Of a stretch of 46,979 nt of DNA, positions 1 through 8,287 are shown one piece after another. Position numbers and translations under genes: made by a program. Each line of letters starts with the position of its first letter. Within the stretch, counting starts at the first letter, position 1. Below the pieces are notes generated by a model. That model was not told the DNA's origin and made no database searches. It worked only from the letters and a program-made list of their open reading frames with translations. Origin of the DNA: Nitrososphaerota archaeon (lineage in GTDB: Archaea > Thermoproteota > Nitrososphaeria > Nitrososphaerales > JAPUIC01); contig JAPUIC010000121.1 in the NCBI GenBank assembly GCA_027297425.1, forward strand, positions 1-46,979, given 5' to 3'.

Positions 1-1
1 T

Positions 2-1801
2 CTATTCCTTTAATTCGACTTTGTCTAGGTAGTAGTACCTGCCGATCTCCTTCTGTTTCTTATCTAATTTGCTTCCCGGTTTGTTTACCCGAGGCCGACC
101 AGTATCTATATCTCGTCTATATGTTACACCAAGTTGCTTCAAGAAGATATCCATGCCCGTATTTTTTGATAGAGGATTCGATGCTAACCCTTCAACAGAT
201 GGGGTCCCTGAAAAAATCATTAGGGAATCTGATACAATGTCTATCAATTGAACATCATGATCTACAATCATCGCAGATCTCCCCCTCGATCTAACGAATT
301 TTTGGATTACCTTAGCCAACGAGATCCTATCTTCTACGTCTATGAAGGCGGAAGGTTCATCCAAAAAGTATACTTCAGCATCTGTAAGTAGACAAGCCGA
401 AACAGCAACCTTCTGAAGCTCACCACCGCTCAGAGATGCTACATTCTTATCGAACAACTTATTCAGAGAGAGTGGATTAACTATTTCAGATTGCACTAAT
501 CCCGATTCCAGACTTCCGCCAGAAGCAGCACTCAGTAAGCTCCGAACATCGCCCTCGTAGTCAGAAGAAAGGTATTGAGGCTTGTAGGAGATCTTTGCTT
601 TAATCTCAACTTCACCCTCGCTAGGCTTCTCTACACCACCCAGCATTTTGAGAAATGTAGTCTTTCCTATAGCATTTGCACCAAGTATTCCCATCACCTG
701 CCCTTGCTTTAGTTCTCCTCCGGTAACTTTAAGCGTGAAGTCCTTGTAGCGCTTCACAAGATTAGGATATCTGGCGACCACCGGTGTATCCATTTCTTCG
801 TCCAGAGGAGCATAGATCTCGAACTTTACAGGGTGATCTCTAAATCTAATATTTTCTCTAGGGAGGTAACCATCTAAGAGTACATTCAATCCAACTCTAG
901 AAGACATCGGACTTGAGACTACACCATAGGCGCCAGGCTCTCCGAAGAGGATCTGCACTGTGTCACTCACATAGTCCAAGAGTGTCAGGTCGTGCTCCAC
1001 TAAAAGGACAAACTTTCCCTCCGCTGCTAATTCAGTAATGACACCGGTTACTGAGAGGCGTTGATAAACATCATTATATGAAGATGGTTCATCGAAAAAA
1101 TAAAAGTCAGCGTCTTTGCAAGCCGCTGCAGCTACTGCGAGCCTCTGAAGCTCACCTCCACTCAAGTCGGACAACTTCTTGTGAATGCTCTCTTCCAGAT
1201 TCAATCGTGATACCAGATCCTCTCTATTCCCCCTTTCGTCTACCTCTTTGAGCATCGAAAGACCATCCCCTTTCCAAACTTGGGGGATTTGATACACAGC
1301 TTGAGGCTTTATCGAGATCCTCAGTTCACTTGCAGCTATCTTCTGGAAGTGTTCTCTAATCTCTGGGGTCTGGAATGTATCGATTATTTGATCCCAATCA
1401 GGCTGAGAATCCCAGTTGCCCAAATTTGGCTTGAGGTTACCCGCTAAGATATTGATAGCTGTACTCTTCCCTACACCATTCCTGCCAACTAGTCCTGCAA
1501 CAGTACCTCTCCTCAGTATCGGAAGGCGGTAGAGTCTGAACTCGTTAATGCCATATTGGTGAACCTTGTCGGTCCCAAGTTCCTTAGCTAGGTTAACAAT
1601 TGTAATAGCATCGAAGGGACATTTCTTTATGCAGATTCCGCAACCTGTGCAGAGTTCTTCACTGATTACAGCCTTGCCCTCATCTCCTAGAACTATACAC
1701 TCAGAATCCATCCGATTTACTGGGCAGAAGTTGATGCACTGTAACTGGCATTTTCGTGGCAAACACGCCTCTTTATCTAATGCAGCTATTCTGAGCGTCA
1801 A
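2..1801 (-). CDS. ABCE1/Rli1 ribosome-recycling ATPase
   Basis: This is the iron-sulphur ABC ATPase that splits ribosomes into subunits after termination, acting in the cytosol with aPelota/aRF1. The N-terminus (residues 13-61) carries nine cysteines in two ferredoxin-like clusters, the second of the form CxxCxxCxxxC at 51-61. Two nucleotide-binding domains follow. NBD1 has the Walker A GRNGVGKST near 106 and the signature LSGGELQRLAV. NBD2 has GANAIGKTT and LSGGELQKVAV. The length of 599 residues is normal for the family. The start is TTG at 1801, only 12 codons before the first cluster cysteine. The stop codon lies at bases 2-4, so the gene is complete despite the window edge. Identification is secure. 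Confidence 0.97.
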   Translation of the reverse strand: MTLRIAALDKEACLPRKCQLQCINFCPVNRMDSECIVLGDEGKAVISEELCTGCGICIKKCPFDAITIVNLAKELGTDKVHQYGINEFRLYRLPILRRGTVAGLVGRNGVGKSTAINILAGNLKPNLGNWDSQPDWDQIIDTFQTPEIREHFQKIAASELRISIKPQAVYQIPQVWKGDGLSMLKEVDERGNREDLVSRLNLEESIHKKLSDLSGGELQRLAVAAAACKDADFYFFDEPSSYNDVYQRLSVTGVITELAAEGKFVLLVEHDLTLLDYVSDTVQILFGEPGAYGVVSSPMSSRVGLNVLLDGYLPRENIRFRDHPVKFEIYAPLDEEMDTPVVARYPNLVKRYKDFTLKVTGGELKQGQVMGILGANAIGKTTFLKMLGGVEKPSEGEVEIKAKISYKPQYLSSDYEGDVRSLLSAASGGSLESGLVQSEIVNPLSLNKLFDKNVASLSGGELQKVAVSACLLTDAEVYFLDEPSAFIDVEDRISLAKVIQKFVRSRGRSAMIVDHDVQLIDIVSDSLMIFSGTPSVEGLASNPLSKNTGMDIFLKQLGVTYRRDIDTGRPRVNKPGSKLDKKQKEIGRYYYLDKVELKE

Positions 1802-1901
1802 GTTCTCTAGTCCTATAGAAAGATCGGTGAACTAATCTCAGCTACGATTAGATGGTATATCGTCAAAAACCGCTATCACATGAGGAAAGGATATCCCGAC
1901 T

Positions 1902-2375
1902 TTAATCTTTTGCTTTCATATGTCCTGGGATAGGACAATGGGGACAGATCTGCTGAGGCTTCCTAATCTTTTGCCAGTCGTACGTTTTTTGGATTTTAGA
2001 CCATACCTGAGCCTCCCCACGTATCCCTGAGATATGAAGATTCTCGTGCTCCAATATCAATGGGAGAAACGTGCATGAGTTACACATCGGCTTGACAAAA
2101 ATTAGTCCTGAGGAAAGGGAATGGACGATCATCATAACTCCAATACCACCTAGCAACCACAAAAGGAGTGGATATGCGTACCCGCCTATTAGCAAATAAA
2201 AAACCCTACCAATTATGAGTGAAGAAGGGACCAATGCTATGCCGACAAAGAGTTCTGTCTTTCCCTTCAGCATAGTAAAAGCCAATACCTTCTTCCTAAA
2301 TGATGCTAGGATAATGAAAGGTAAGATGGCATATATCAAAGGGCCCAGGACAATCTTAGTATGTTTTTTCATCAA
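1902..2375 (-). CDS. small membrane protein with C-terminal Cys pairs
   Basis: I do not recognise this family. The 157 residues begin with a basic stretch. They appear to form about three hydrophobic segments (roughly residues 8-28, 40-62 and 66-90). A soluble tail follows with CNSC near residue 97 and CPHC near 144, a spacing that could bind zinc or form a redox pair. An alternative ATG lies one codon downstream (MM start). It is transcribed away from the regulator at 2442-3041 in the same direction, with a 66-base gap, so the two could share a transcript. Function is unknown. Confidence 0.7.
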   Translation of the reverse strand: MMKKHTKIVLGPLIYAILPFIILASFRKKVLAFTMLKGKTELFVGIALVPSSLIIGRVFYLLIGGYAYPLLLWLLGGIGVMMIVHSLSSGLIFVKPMCNSCTFLPLILEHENLHISGIRGEAQVWSKIQKTYDWQKIRKPQQICPHCPIPGHMKAKD

Positions 2376-2441
2376 TTCGAAGGCTTATCCTAGCCCAATA
2401 GATTATTTGTTAATAAATGTGAAAGATAAGATCTTTGTTAA

Positions 2442-3041
2442 TTAGCCCAAGATTTTTGATACAATCTTCTGCACTTCTTCTTGGCTGAGTCCGAAGTAGC
2501 CAGCAGCCTTTGTAAGATCATCTTCATTCCGACTATAGAGAAAAGCTCTGAGAAGGTATTCTTCTACTGGGGAACACTTCAATTTCCCTACGACATGGTC
2601 CTTGAAACACTCCAGTTCAGTCATCTCTTCAAAGATTCTGGACTCACGATTCCGTAGAAGTCTCAACCTTCGTTTCAGTTGATTCAACCCATCTTCGGTT
2701 TCGGCTAATATTCGGGAAGCATGTTTTTTTTCCTTCGGTATACGGTACGATCTCGGACTCTTCAGGGACATAAACAAGGATAATCTTTCATCTTCCCTTC
2801 CTGAAAAGAGATAGAGAGGCTTGTCAAGCTTATAATAAGCTCGGATGAGACTTTTAGACGATTTATCACGGTTCACAATCACTATCCTTACCAAGCCATC
2901 AGCCACCAGACTCTTTAGTTGTTTAGAGATGCCTTGGGTGGAGACACTAGTAATATCAGCAAGCTCCGATAAACACCGAGGCCTCGAGCTCAAGAGGTCT
3001 AGGATGTGAATCTTTGTCCTAGATGTTACGCTCGCTATCAA
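2442..3041 (-). CDS. ArsR-like winged-helix regulator, Phr-like candidate
   Basis: This is a transcription factor of 199 residues. Residues 1-75 form a winged helix: a helix-turn-helix with the recognition helix near TSVSTQGISKQLKSL, then a basic wing. A charged, probably helical middle (about 105-145) and a second helical region follow. The length and helical C-terminal part resemble Phr, the heat-shock repressor of Pyrococcus (about 200 residues), which controls hsp20 and an AAA+ ATPase. Here the gene is divergent from exactly such a pair, hsp20 and cdc48, across a 75-base shared promoter region. The start is TTG at 3041. The winged-helix assignment is firm; the Phr-like role is inferred from size and context. 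Confidence 0.8.
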   Translation of the reverse strand: MIASVTSRTKIHILDLLSSRPRCLSELADITSVSTQGISKQLKSLVADGLVRIVIVNRDKSSKSLIRAYYKLDKPLYLFSGREDERLSLFMSLKSPRSYRIPKEKKHASRILAETEDGLNQLKRRLRLLRNRESRIFEEMTELECFKDHVVGKLKCSPVEEYLLRAFLYSRNEDDLTKAAGYFGLSQEEVQKIVSKILG

Positions 3042-3061
3042 CTAAAACTCCCTAGGATACA

Positions 3062-3120
3062 CCAATGGAACATAAGCTTTATAAACACTTGGTTGCAAAC
3101 TAGTAGTTGAGAACCATTGG
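3062..3120 (+). promoter_or_regulatory. hsp20-cdc48 promoter with flanking inverted repeat
   Basis: A TATA element CTTTATAAA lies at 3077-3085, about 31 bases before the TTG start of hsp20, which suggests a nearly leaderless transcript. CCAATGG at 3062-3068 and its reverse complement CCATTGG at 3114-3120 sit on either side of the TATA box. The second copy overlaps the start codon. This is a plausible operator for the divergent regulator, but binding is inferred. Confidence 0.5.
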
Positions 3121-3623
3121 CGTATTGGAATAGGATAAGAACTCAGGACATAATGGATACGTTAGATAGTATTATGGAGGAAATGGAACGGGACTTTGAG
3201 CTAGTATTACGAGGAGCTTTAGATTCCCAAGAAAAGTTTGAGAAGCCACTGTATTATGGATTTTCAGTTCAGATCGGTGATGATGGTCATCCAGTTATCC
3301 AGACATATGGCAACACTGGGCTGAGCGAAGAAGGGACTAGGGAACCTATCTATGAAGAGATTCTCGATCCTACCAAAGGCCAAACGCGATTAGTAATAGA
3401 ACTTCCCGGGATCGAGAAGGAAGATCTGGAATTAAACTGTACCGAAGACACGGCAAACATTAAGGCATCTAGAGGGGACCGAAAATACCTATCGACAATC
3501 AAATTAAAGGAGAAAATTGAACCGGGAACTGCTTCAGCCAAATATAGAAATGGCGTATTAGATGTCACTTTTAATCTAAAAGGCAAAGATATTAAGGGGC
3601 AAAGCAAGATCAAAATAAATTAG
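3117..3623 (+). CDS. Hsp20 small heat-shock protein
   Basis: This is an ATP-independent holdase of the alpha-crystallin family, expected to form large cytosolic oligomers that keep unfolding proteins soluble. It has 168 residues: a long N-terminal arm (about 1-80), then the alpha-crystallin domain from roughly residue 88, with RLVIELPGIEKEDLEL as its first strands and the typical YRNGVLDVTF near 142-151. It ends in the IxI anchor (IKI) used for oligomer assembly. The start is TTG at 3117, just after a TATA box. The stop is 12 bases before the cdc48 start, so the two form an operon of unfolding-stress functions facing a Phr-like regulator. Confidence 0.93.
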   Translation: MAYWNRIRTQDIMDTLDSIMEEMERDFELVLRGALDSQEKFEKPLYYGFSVQIGDDGHPVIQTYGNTGLSEEGTREPIYEEILDPTKGQTRLVIELPGIEKEDLELNCTEDTANIKASRGDRKYLSTIKLKEKIEPGTASAKYRNGVLDVTFNLKGKDIKGQSKIKIN

Positions 3624-3635
3624 GGTGGTAGAGAG

Positions 3636-5804
3636 ATGCCGAATCAACAATTAGTTCTGAAGGTGCTAGAGGCCTATACAAGAGATGTAGGTCGAGGAGT
3701 GGCAAGAATCGATTATGATGCGATGGACGGTCTAGAAGCATCTACGGGCGACATTATTGAGGTCAAAGGTAAGAGAAAGACTGTAGCGAAGTGTTTGCCA
3801 CTTTACCCCTCAGATGAAGGAAGAGGTGTAATTAGGATCGATGGGCTCATCCGAAATAACACAGGTATAGCTATAGGAGATTCTGTGACAGTTAAGAAGA
3901 TAAAGGCTCCTCTCGCAGAAAAGGTTGTAGTCGCGCCTCTAGAAGCGATCCCACCGATAGATGAGAGGTATCTTGCAGACGCCTTAGAAAGCGTTCCCGT
4001 TACAAAAGGTGATAATATAATGATACCTTACTTCGGGGGCAGGTTAACATTTCAAGTTTTATCAATTAGTCCGGCCGCTGACGCCGTACTTATTACTCAG
4101 AGAACAACATTTGCCATATCTGAGAAGGGAGAGGCTCTCCGTGGAGTGCCTCAAGTTACCTATGAAGATATTGGCGGTCTTAGGGAGGAGATCCAGAAGG
4201 TTCGGGAAATGATCGAGTTGCCTCTAAGGCACCCCGAGATCTTCGAGAAACTTGGTATAGAGGCGCCAAAAGGTGTACTTCTTTATGGTCCGCCGGGTAC
4301 TGGTAAGACCTTACTCGCCAAGGCCGTTGCTACAGAAAGCGCCGCACATTTCATCAGTATTAGTGGACCAGAAATAATGAGTAAATTCTATGGAGAATCA
4401 GAGGCGAGGCTAAGAGAGATCTTCAAAGAAGCGAAGGAGAAGTCGCCTAGTATAGTATTTATCGACGAAATCGACTCGATTGCTCCCAAGAGAGAGGAGG
4501 TCACGGGAGAGGTAGAACGAAGAGTTGTAAGCCAACTTCTCTCTTTGATGGACGGTCTTGAGGGTCGAGGTAAGGTTGTCGTGATTGCTGCGACCAACAG
4601 ACCCAACGCTATCGATCCTGCTCTACGTAGACCCGGTAGATTCGATAGAGAGATCGAAATTAAGGTACCCGATAAGAAGGGAAGAATGGAGGTTCTTCTT
4701 ATCCATACGAGACATATGCCGTTGACAGAAGACGTGGATCTAGACAAGATATCAGCGGTAACCCACGGTTTTGTTGGAGCAGACCTTGAGGGTCTTTGTA
4801 AGGAAGCAGCCATGAAGACCCTTCGCAGGCTCTTACCGGAGATGAAGTTGGAAGAGGAGAAGATAAGCCCAGAATCTCTAAACAAACTTGTGGTAACGGG
4901 GGAAGACTATGCTTATGCCATAAAGGATGTAACCCCATCCGCGATGCGGGAAGTTTACCTGGAAAGTCCTGATGTAAAGTGGTCACAAATAGGTGGTTTG
5001 GAGGATATCAAGAAACAGCTTCAAGAGGCGGTTGAGTGGCCTCTCAAATATCCAGATGTATACTCAGCCCTTGGATATAGTATGCCAAAGGGGATGTTAC
5101 TTCATGGACCATCAGGTGCTGGGAAGACTTTGATGGCAAAAGCTGTCGCTACCGAGAGTGAAGCTAACTTCATCAGTATAAGGGGGCCCGAGTTGTTATC
5201 TAAATGGGTAGGCGAATCAGAGAGAGGAGTTAGAGAAGTCTTTAGGAGGGCTAGACAGGCATCACCATGTATTATCTTCTTCGATGAGATCGATGCTTTG
5301 GCTCCAATTCGTGGTCTAGGAAACGATAGTATGGCCACTGAACGGGTAGTCAGTCAACTTCTTACTGAACTAGATGGTATGCAAGCTTTGTCAGGAGTAG
5401 TAGTTATAGCAGCAACAAACAGGATTGATATGATCGATCCTGCCCTACTGAGAGCAGGGAGATTTGATAAGATACTGTATATGCCACTACCGGATAAAGA
5501 TGCCAGGAAAGCTATCTTAGAAATTCATTTGCGAGACAAGAAATTAGTAGCTGACGTGGATGTTGGAAAACTTACAGAGATGACAGATGGGCTCAGCGGA
5601 GCAGACCTTGCATCAGTTGTGAATACTGCCATGTCCCTTGTTCTTCAGGAGCTGATAGAGAAGTACCCGAACCCGGACGATACCAAGAAGCATGCAGCTG
5701 AGGCATTGGTTGGGATGAAGTACTTTGAAGATGCCGTTAGGAAAGTCAAGACATCTAGGGACGGTAAGCCTGTTGACAAGCTAGCCGTACCATACTATAG
5801 ATAG
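3636..5804 (+). CDS. CDC48/VAT-type AAA+ unfoldase
   Basis: This is the double-ring AAA+ ATPase that unfolds proteins for refolding or for the 20S proteasome. The 722 residues give the N-domain (1-185, double-psi barrel plus a four-stranded barrel), D1 and D2. D1 has Walker A GPPGTGKT at 218-225 and Walker B FIDEID at 275-280. D2 has Walker A GPSGAGKT at 491-498 (the usual Pro and Thr replaced by Ser and Ala) and Walker B IIFFDEID at 546-553. Arginine fingers lie in the RRPGRFD and LRAGRFD segments. The C-terminus is YYR, which fits the HbYX motif used to dock on and open the proteasome. It sits directly downstream of hsp20 and is probably co-regulated. The ATG is preceded by a purine-rich GGTGG. 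Confidence 0.96.
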   Translation: MPNQQLVLKVLEAYTRDVGRGVARIDYDAMDGLEASTGDIIEVKGKRKTVAKCLPLYPSDEGRGVIRIDGLIRNNTGIAIGDSVTVKKIKAPLAEKVVVAPLEAIPPIDERYLADALESVPVTKGDNIMIPYFGGRLTFQVLSISPAADAVLITQRTTFAISEKGEALRGVPQVTYEDIGGLREEIQKVREMIELPLRHPEIFEKLGIEAPKGVLLYGPPGTGKTLLAKAVATESAAHFISISGPEIMSKFYGESEARLREIFKEAKEKSPSIVFIDEIDSIAPKREEVTGEVERRVVSQLLSLMDGLEGRGKVVVIAATNRPNAIDPALRRPGRFDREIEIKVPDKKGRMEVLLIHTRHMPLTEDVDLDKISAVTHGFVGADLEGLCKEAAMKTLRRLLPEMKLEEEKISPESLNKLVVTGEDYAYAIKDVTPSAMREVYLESPDVKWSQIGGLEDIKKQLQEAVEWPLKYPDVYSALGYSMPKGMLLHGPSGAGKTLMAKAVATESEANFISIRGPELLSKWVGESERGVREVFRRARQASPCIIFFDEIDALAPIRGLGNDSMATERVVSQLLTELDGMQALSGVVVIAATNRIDMIDPALLRAGRFDKILYMPLPDKDARKAILEIHLRDKKLVADVDVGKLTEMTDGLSGADLASVVNTAMSLVLQELIEKYPNPDDTKKHAAEALVGMKYFEDAVRKVKTSRDGKPVDKLAVPYYR

Positions 5805-5984
5805 AAAAAAATATCAACTCTCTAATCTCCGGGAGGAGCAGAATAATATATGCCATATACCTGTTCTATCCTTCCCTTTAGAGAGTTTTGGGGTTAGAGA
5901 TAATCTCAAAGAGTATTACGAACGCCGAATTCTACGGAAACATCCAAAAGGAGACTGTAGCGTGGTAGTGTTAAGGGGTCTGGA

Positions 5985-7583
5985 TTGGTAATAATCGGAA
6001 GGGGTACCTGGATCGATCAGCTGGCTTCTAAGATCATAGAGAGGGAGAAGAATCTAGGTCGAGATCTCAAATTATTGCGTGTAGAAAGTGGTCTTGGCGC
6101 CTCCGGTATTCCTCATGTTGGGAGCCTGGGAGACGCAGTACGTGCCCATGGAATTAGGTTGGCGTTAAGTGACAATGGGTATCCATCTGAACTAATAGCT
6201 TTTTCAGATGACCTAGATGGGCTCCGAAAGGTACCTGCCGGCTTTCCAGATTGGCTCGAAGACCATATAGCTAAGCCGGTTTCGGCCATCCCCGATCCGT
6301 TTTCTTGTCACTCTTCTTACGGTGCACATATGAGCTCTATCTTGACGGATGCGCTCGACAGATGCGAGATTCCCTATACTTTCAAAAGTGGTACCGATAC
6401 ATATAGAGAAGGGATTCTAAATGAGCAGGTAGCCCGTATTTTGGAACATTCAAAGGAGATCGGTCAACAAATTGCTTTGATGTCCGGACAAAAAAAATAT
6501 GAGGATGTATTGCCATACTTTCCCATCTGTGAAGGGTGTGGTAGACTGTATGTCGCGGAGGCATATGAGTATAGGAGTGAGGAACGGAAAGTTCTATACA
6601 GATGTAAAGGGACCAAGATTCGCGATCGAAGCCTGAAGGGCTGTAATTATGAAGGAGAGATGAGCATAGCTGATGGGCGCGGTAAGTTGAGCTGGAAAGC
6701 GGAGTTCGCTGCAAGATGGTCCGCATTAGATATCAGGTTCGAAGCCTACGGAAAGGATATTGCCGATTCGGTCAGGATAAATGATTGGGTAGCGGATAAA
6801 ATTTTAGATCGTCCGCCTCCATCCCATGCAAAATATGAAATGTTTCTAGATAAATCGGGCAAGAAAATATCAAAATCAAAAGGAAATGTATTCACGCCTC
6901 AGTCTTGGTTAAGATATGGAACCAGGGAGTCATTACTTTTGCTCATGTTCAAAAGGATGGCTGGAACACGATCTCTTTCTCCTGTAGATATACCCGTCTA
7001 TATGGATGAATACGATGAGTTAGAGAACATATATTTTGGCAGATTAAAGGGAGTGGAATCTAATGAAATGAAATTAGCCAAATCTAGAGGGCTATACGAA
7101 TACATTAACTCACTAGACCCGCCAAAAGCTCCGAACGCTCATGTTCCGTATCAGATGCTAGTTCAGTTGACCTCTTATGCACCTAAAGACTCTGTTCTGG
7201 AGTATGTTGAAAAAAGACTTGTAGCCTATAAGACCATCTCAGAGCCTACTGAATCCCTAAAAAATAAGATCATTCTAGCATCATATTGGGCCAAAGACTT
7301 TACCGCCTTAGACTCCTCCAATAAAGTTAAGGTTAGTTCCGATGGAAGACGGGCACTGACTGCACTCGCTACCTTCTTACCAGGCCAGAGTGATCCGGAT
7401 GCAATTCAGACTGAAATTTTCGAGATAGCGAGAAGGAATGATCTGTTACCGAAAGAGTTCTTTAGCCTGCTCTACCTGTTGTTATTAGGTGCTGAACGTG
7501 GACCTCGCTTAGGACCTTATCTCATAGATATTGGGACTCAGAACGCTGTAAAGATGATTCGGAAGCAACTAGATAAGGCATAG
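5985..7583 (+). CDS. lysS: class I lysyl-tRNA synthetase
   Basis: This enzyme charges tRNA-Lys with lysine. It is the class I form typical of archaea, unrelated in fold to the bacterial class II LysRS. The HIGH-type motif appears as PHVGS at residues 43-47 and the KMSKS-type motif as KISKSKGN near 293. Cysteine pairs (CEGCG near 183, then C and GC about 25-35 residues on) fit the zinc-binding insertion. The 532 residues are of family length, ending in an alpha-helical anticodon-binding cage. No ATG is available upstream of the in-frame stop; the TTG at 5985, 6 bases after AAGGGG, is the best start. The gene is followed by tRNA-Arg on the same strand. Identification is secure. Confidence 0.95.
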   Translation: MVIIGRGTWIDQLASKIIEREKNLGRDLKLLRVESGLGASGIPHVGSLGDAVRAHGIRLALSDNGYPSELIAFSDDLDGLRKVPAGFPDWLEDHIAKPVSAIPDPFSCHSSYGAHMSSILTDALDRCEIPYTFKSGTDTYREGILNEQVARILEHSKEIGQQIALMSGQKKYEDVLPYFPICEGCGRLYVAEAYEYRSEERKVLYRCKGTKIRDRSLKGCNYEGEMSIADGRGKLSWKAEFAARWSALDIRFEAYGKDIADSVRINDWVADKILDRPPPSHAKYEMFLDKSGKKISKSKGNVFTPQSWLRYGTRESLLLLMFKRMAGTRSLSPVDIPVYMDEYDELENIYFGRLKGVESNEMKLAKSRGLYEYINSLDPPKAPNAHVPYQMLVQLTSYAPKDSVLEYVEKRLVAYKTISEPTESLKNKIILASYWAKDFTALDSSNKVKVSSDGRRALTALATFLPGQSDPDAIQTEIFEIARRNDLLPKEFFSLLYLLLLGAERGPRLGPYLIDIGTQNAVKMIRKQLDKA

Positions 7584-7624
7584 AAATAGTATTATATTTA
7601 TGTGGCATACCGGAGCATTATCAG

Positions 7625-7752
7625 GGGCCCGTAGCCTAGACTGGACTCGACCCATCAAGGCTGGTTCAAAGACTGGATTAGGGCGTCGGGGGTAACTATC
7701 CCGCGCAAGCCTGCGAAGCCGGAGGTCGTGGGTTCAAATCCCACCGGGCCCG
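7625..7752 (+). tRNA. tRNA-Arg(GCG) with two inferred introns
   Basis: The acceptor stem pairs GGGCCCG (7625-7631) with CGGGCCC (7745-7751), with discriminator G7752. The T-arm is GTGGG TTCAAAT CCCAC (7728-7744). The anticodon GCG is at 7713-7715 inside loop CTGCGAA. Two insertions must be removed to close the cloverleaf. One is 32 nt in the D-loop; its ends are ambiguous because the 8-mer AGACTGGA occurs at both 7638-7645 and 7670-7677. The other is 20 nt (7690-7709) in the anticodon stem at position 30/31. The spliced RNA is 76 nt with a G-C rich anticodon stem. A TATA-like ATTATATTTA (7591-7600) lies about 29 bases upstream. CCA is not encoded. The intron calls are manual. Confidence 0.88.
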
Positions 7753-8005
7753 CTTATATTCACGTCAGTATCAAGTCCAGGAATTAAAACAACCATACTA
7801 TGAGTTCAATCTAATCATGTTCAAAAATTAGCAGTTCTCATGTCCGTCAGGCTTACACAGCACGAGTCTCATATAGAAAGAGAATCCAGGCCATTCTTTG
7901 ACTGGACATGATTACTATTGCACTTGAAGTCGGGGCTCTCAAAAGTTTCATATATCTAATAATTGTTGAAACATGATTATCTCCAAAATCGCTGGTTAAT
8001 CAGAC
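7753..8005. other. intergenic, no gene recognised
   Basis: This is an AT-rich spacer of 253 bases between tRNA-Arg and a small membrane protein. The only structure I see is a separated inverted repeat, TCATGTCC at 7838-7845 and GGACATGA at 7904-7911. A TATA-like stretch near 7950-7965 could serve the gene at 8006. Nothing here supports a gene call. Confidence 0.4.
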
Positions 8006-8278
8006 ATGGAAAGCATTCAACAAAAGATAAAACAAAAAACACGAAGGTACCTATTGGTCTCTGTGGCAGTTGTAATACTAATACATGCTATGATATTCGT
8101 TAATGCGGTCATATTCCTTGTAGCAGGAGCGATGACGGTCTATCAATTCATGGCATTACATCTATCTGCTCAGGGTATTGCTTTTCTCAACTTGGCCCTA
8201 GGTCCTGGAGCCTATCGGAGACATCTGGAGAAGAGAGCACATAAGCTCGACGATGTGCTGGTTAACAGATATACATAG
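8006..8278 (+). CDS. small two-TM membrane protein
   Basis: This is a 90-residue protein with a basic N-terminus, two hydrophobic segments (about 14-36 and 40-66) and a basic, helical tail. The arrangement recalls small proteins with the '2TM' layout, but I cannot assign a family from the sequence. It converges on the DUF1404-like gene at 8288 with a 9-base gap, beside the terminal oxidase cluster but on the other strand, so a link to respiration is only positional. The start ATG at 8006 is good. Function is unknown. Confidence 0.65.
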   Translation: MESIQQKIKQKTRRYLLVSVAVVILIHAMIFVNAVIFLVAGAMTVYQFMALHLSAQGIAFLNLALGPGAYRRHLEKRAHKLDDVLVNRYT

Positions 8279-8287
8279 TTTTAGGGT

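Noticed and set aside
4388..5338. Several open frames on the minus strand inside cdc48
   Set aside because: They are antisense to strongly conserved AAA+ motifs, have low-complexity serine-rich translations and no domain character, so they are shadows of cdc48.
7838..7911. Inverted repeat TCATGTCC/GGACATGA in the spacer after tRNA-Arg
   Set aside because: The arms are 8 bases and about 58 bases apart with no matching structure between them; chance occurrence is likely and nothing ties it to a gene.
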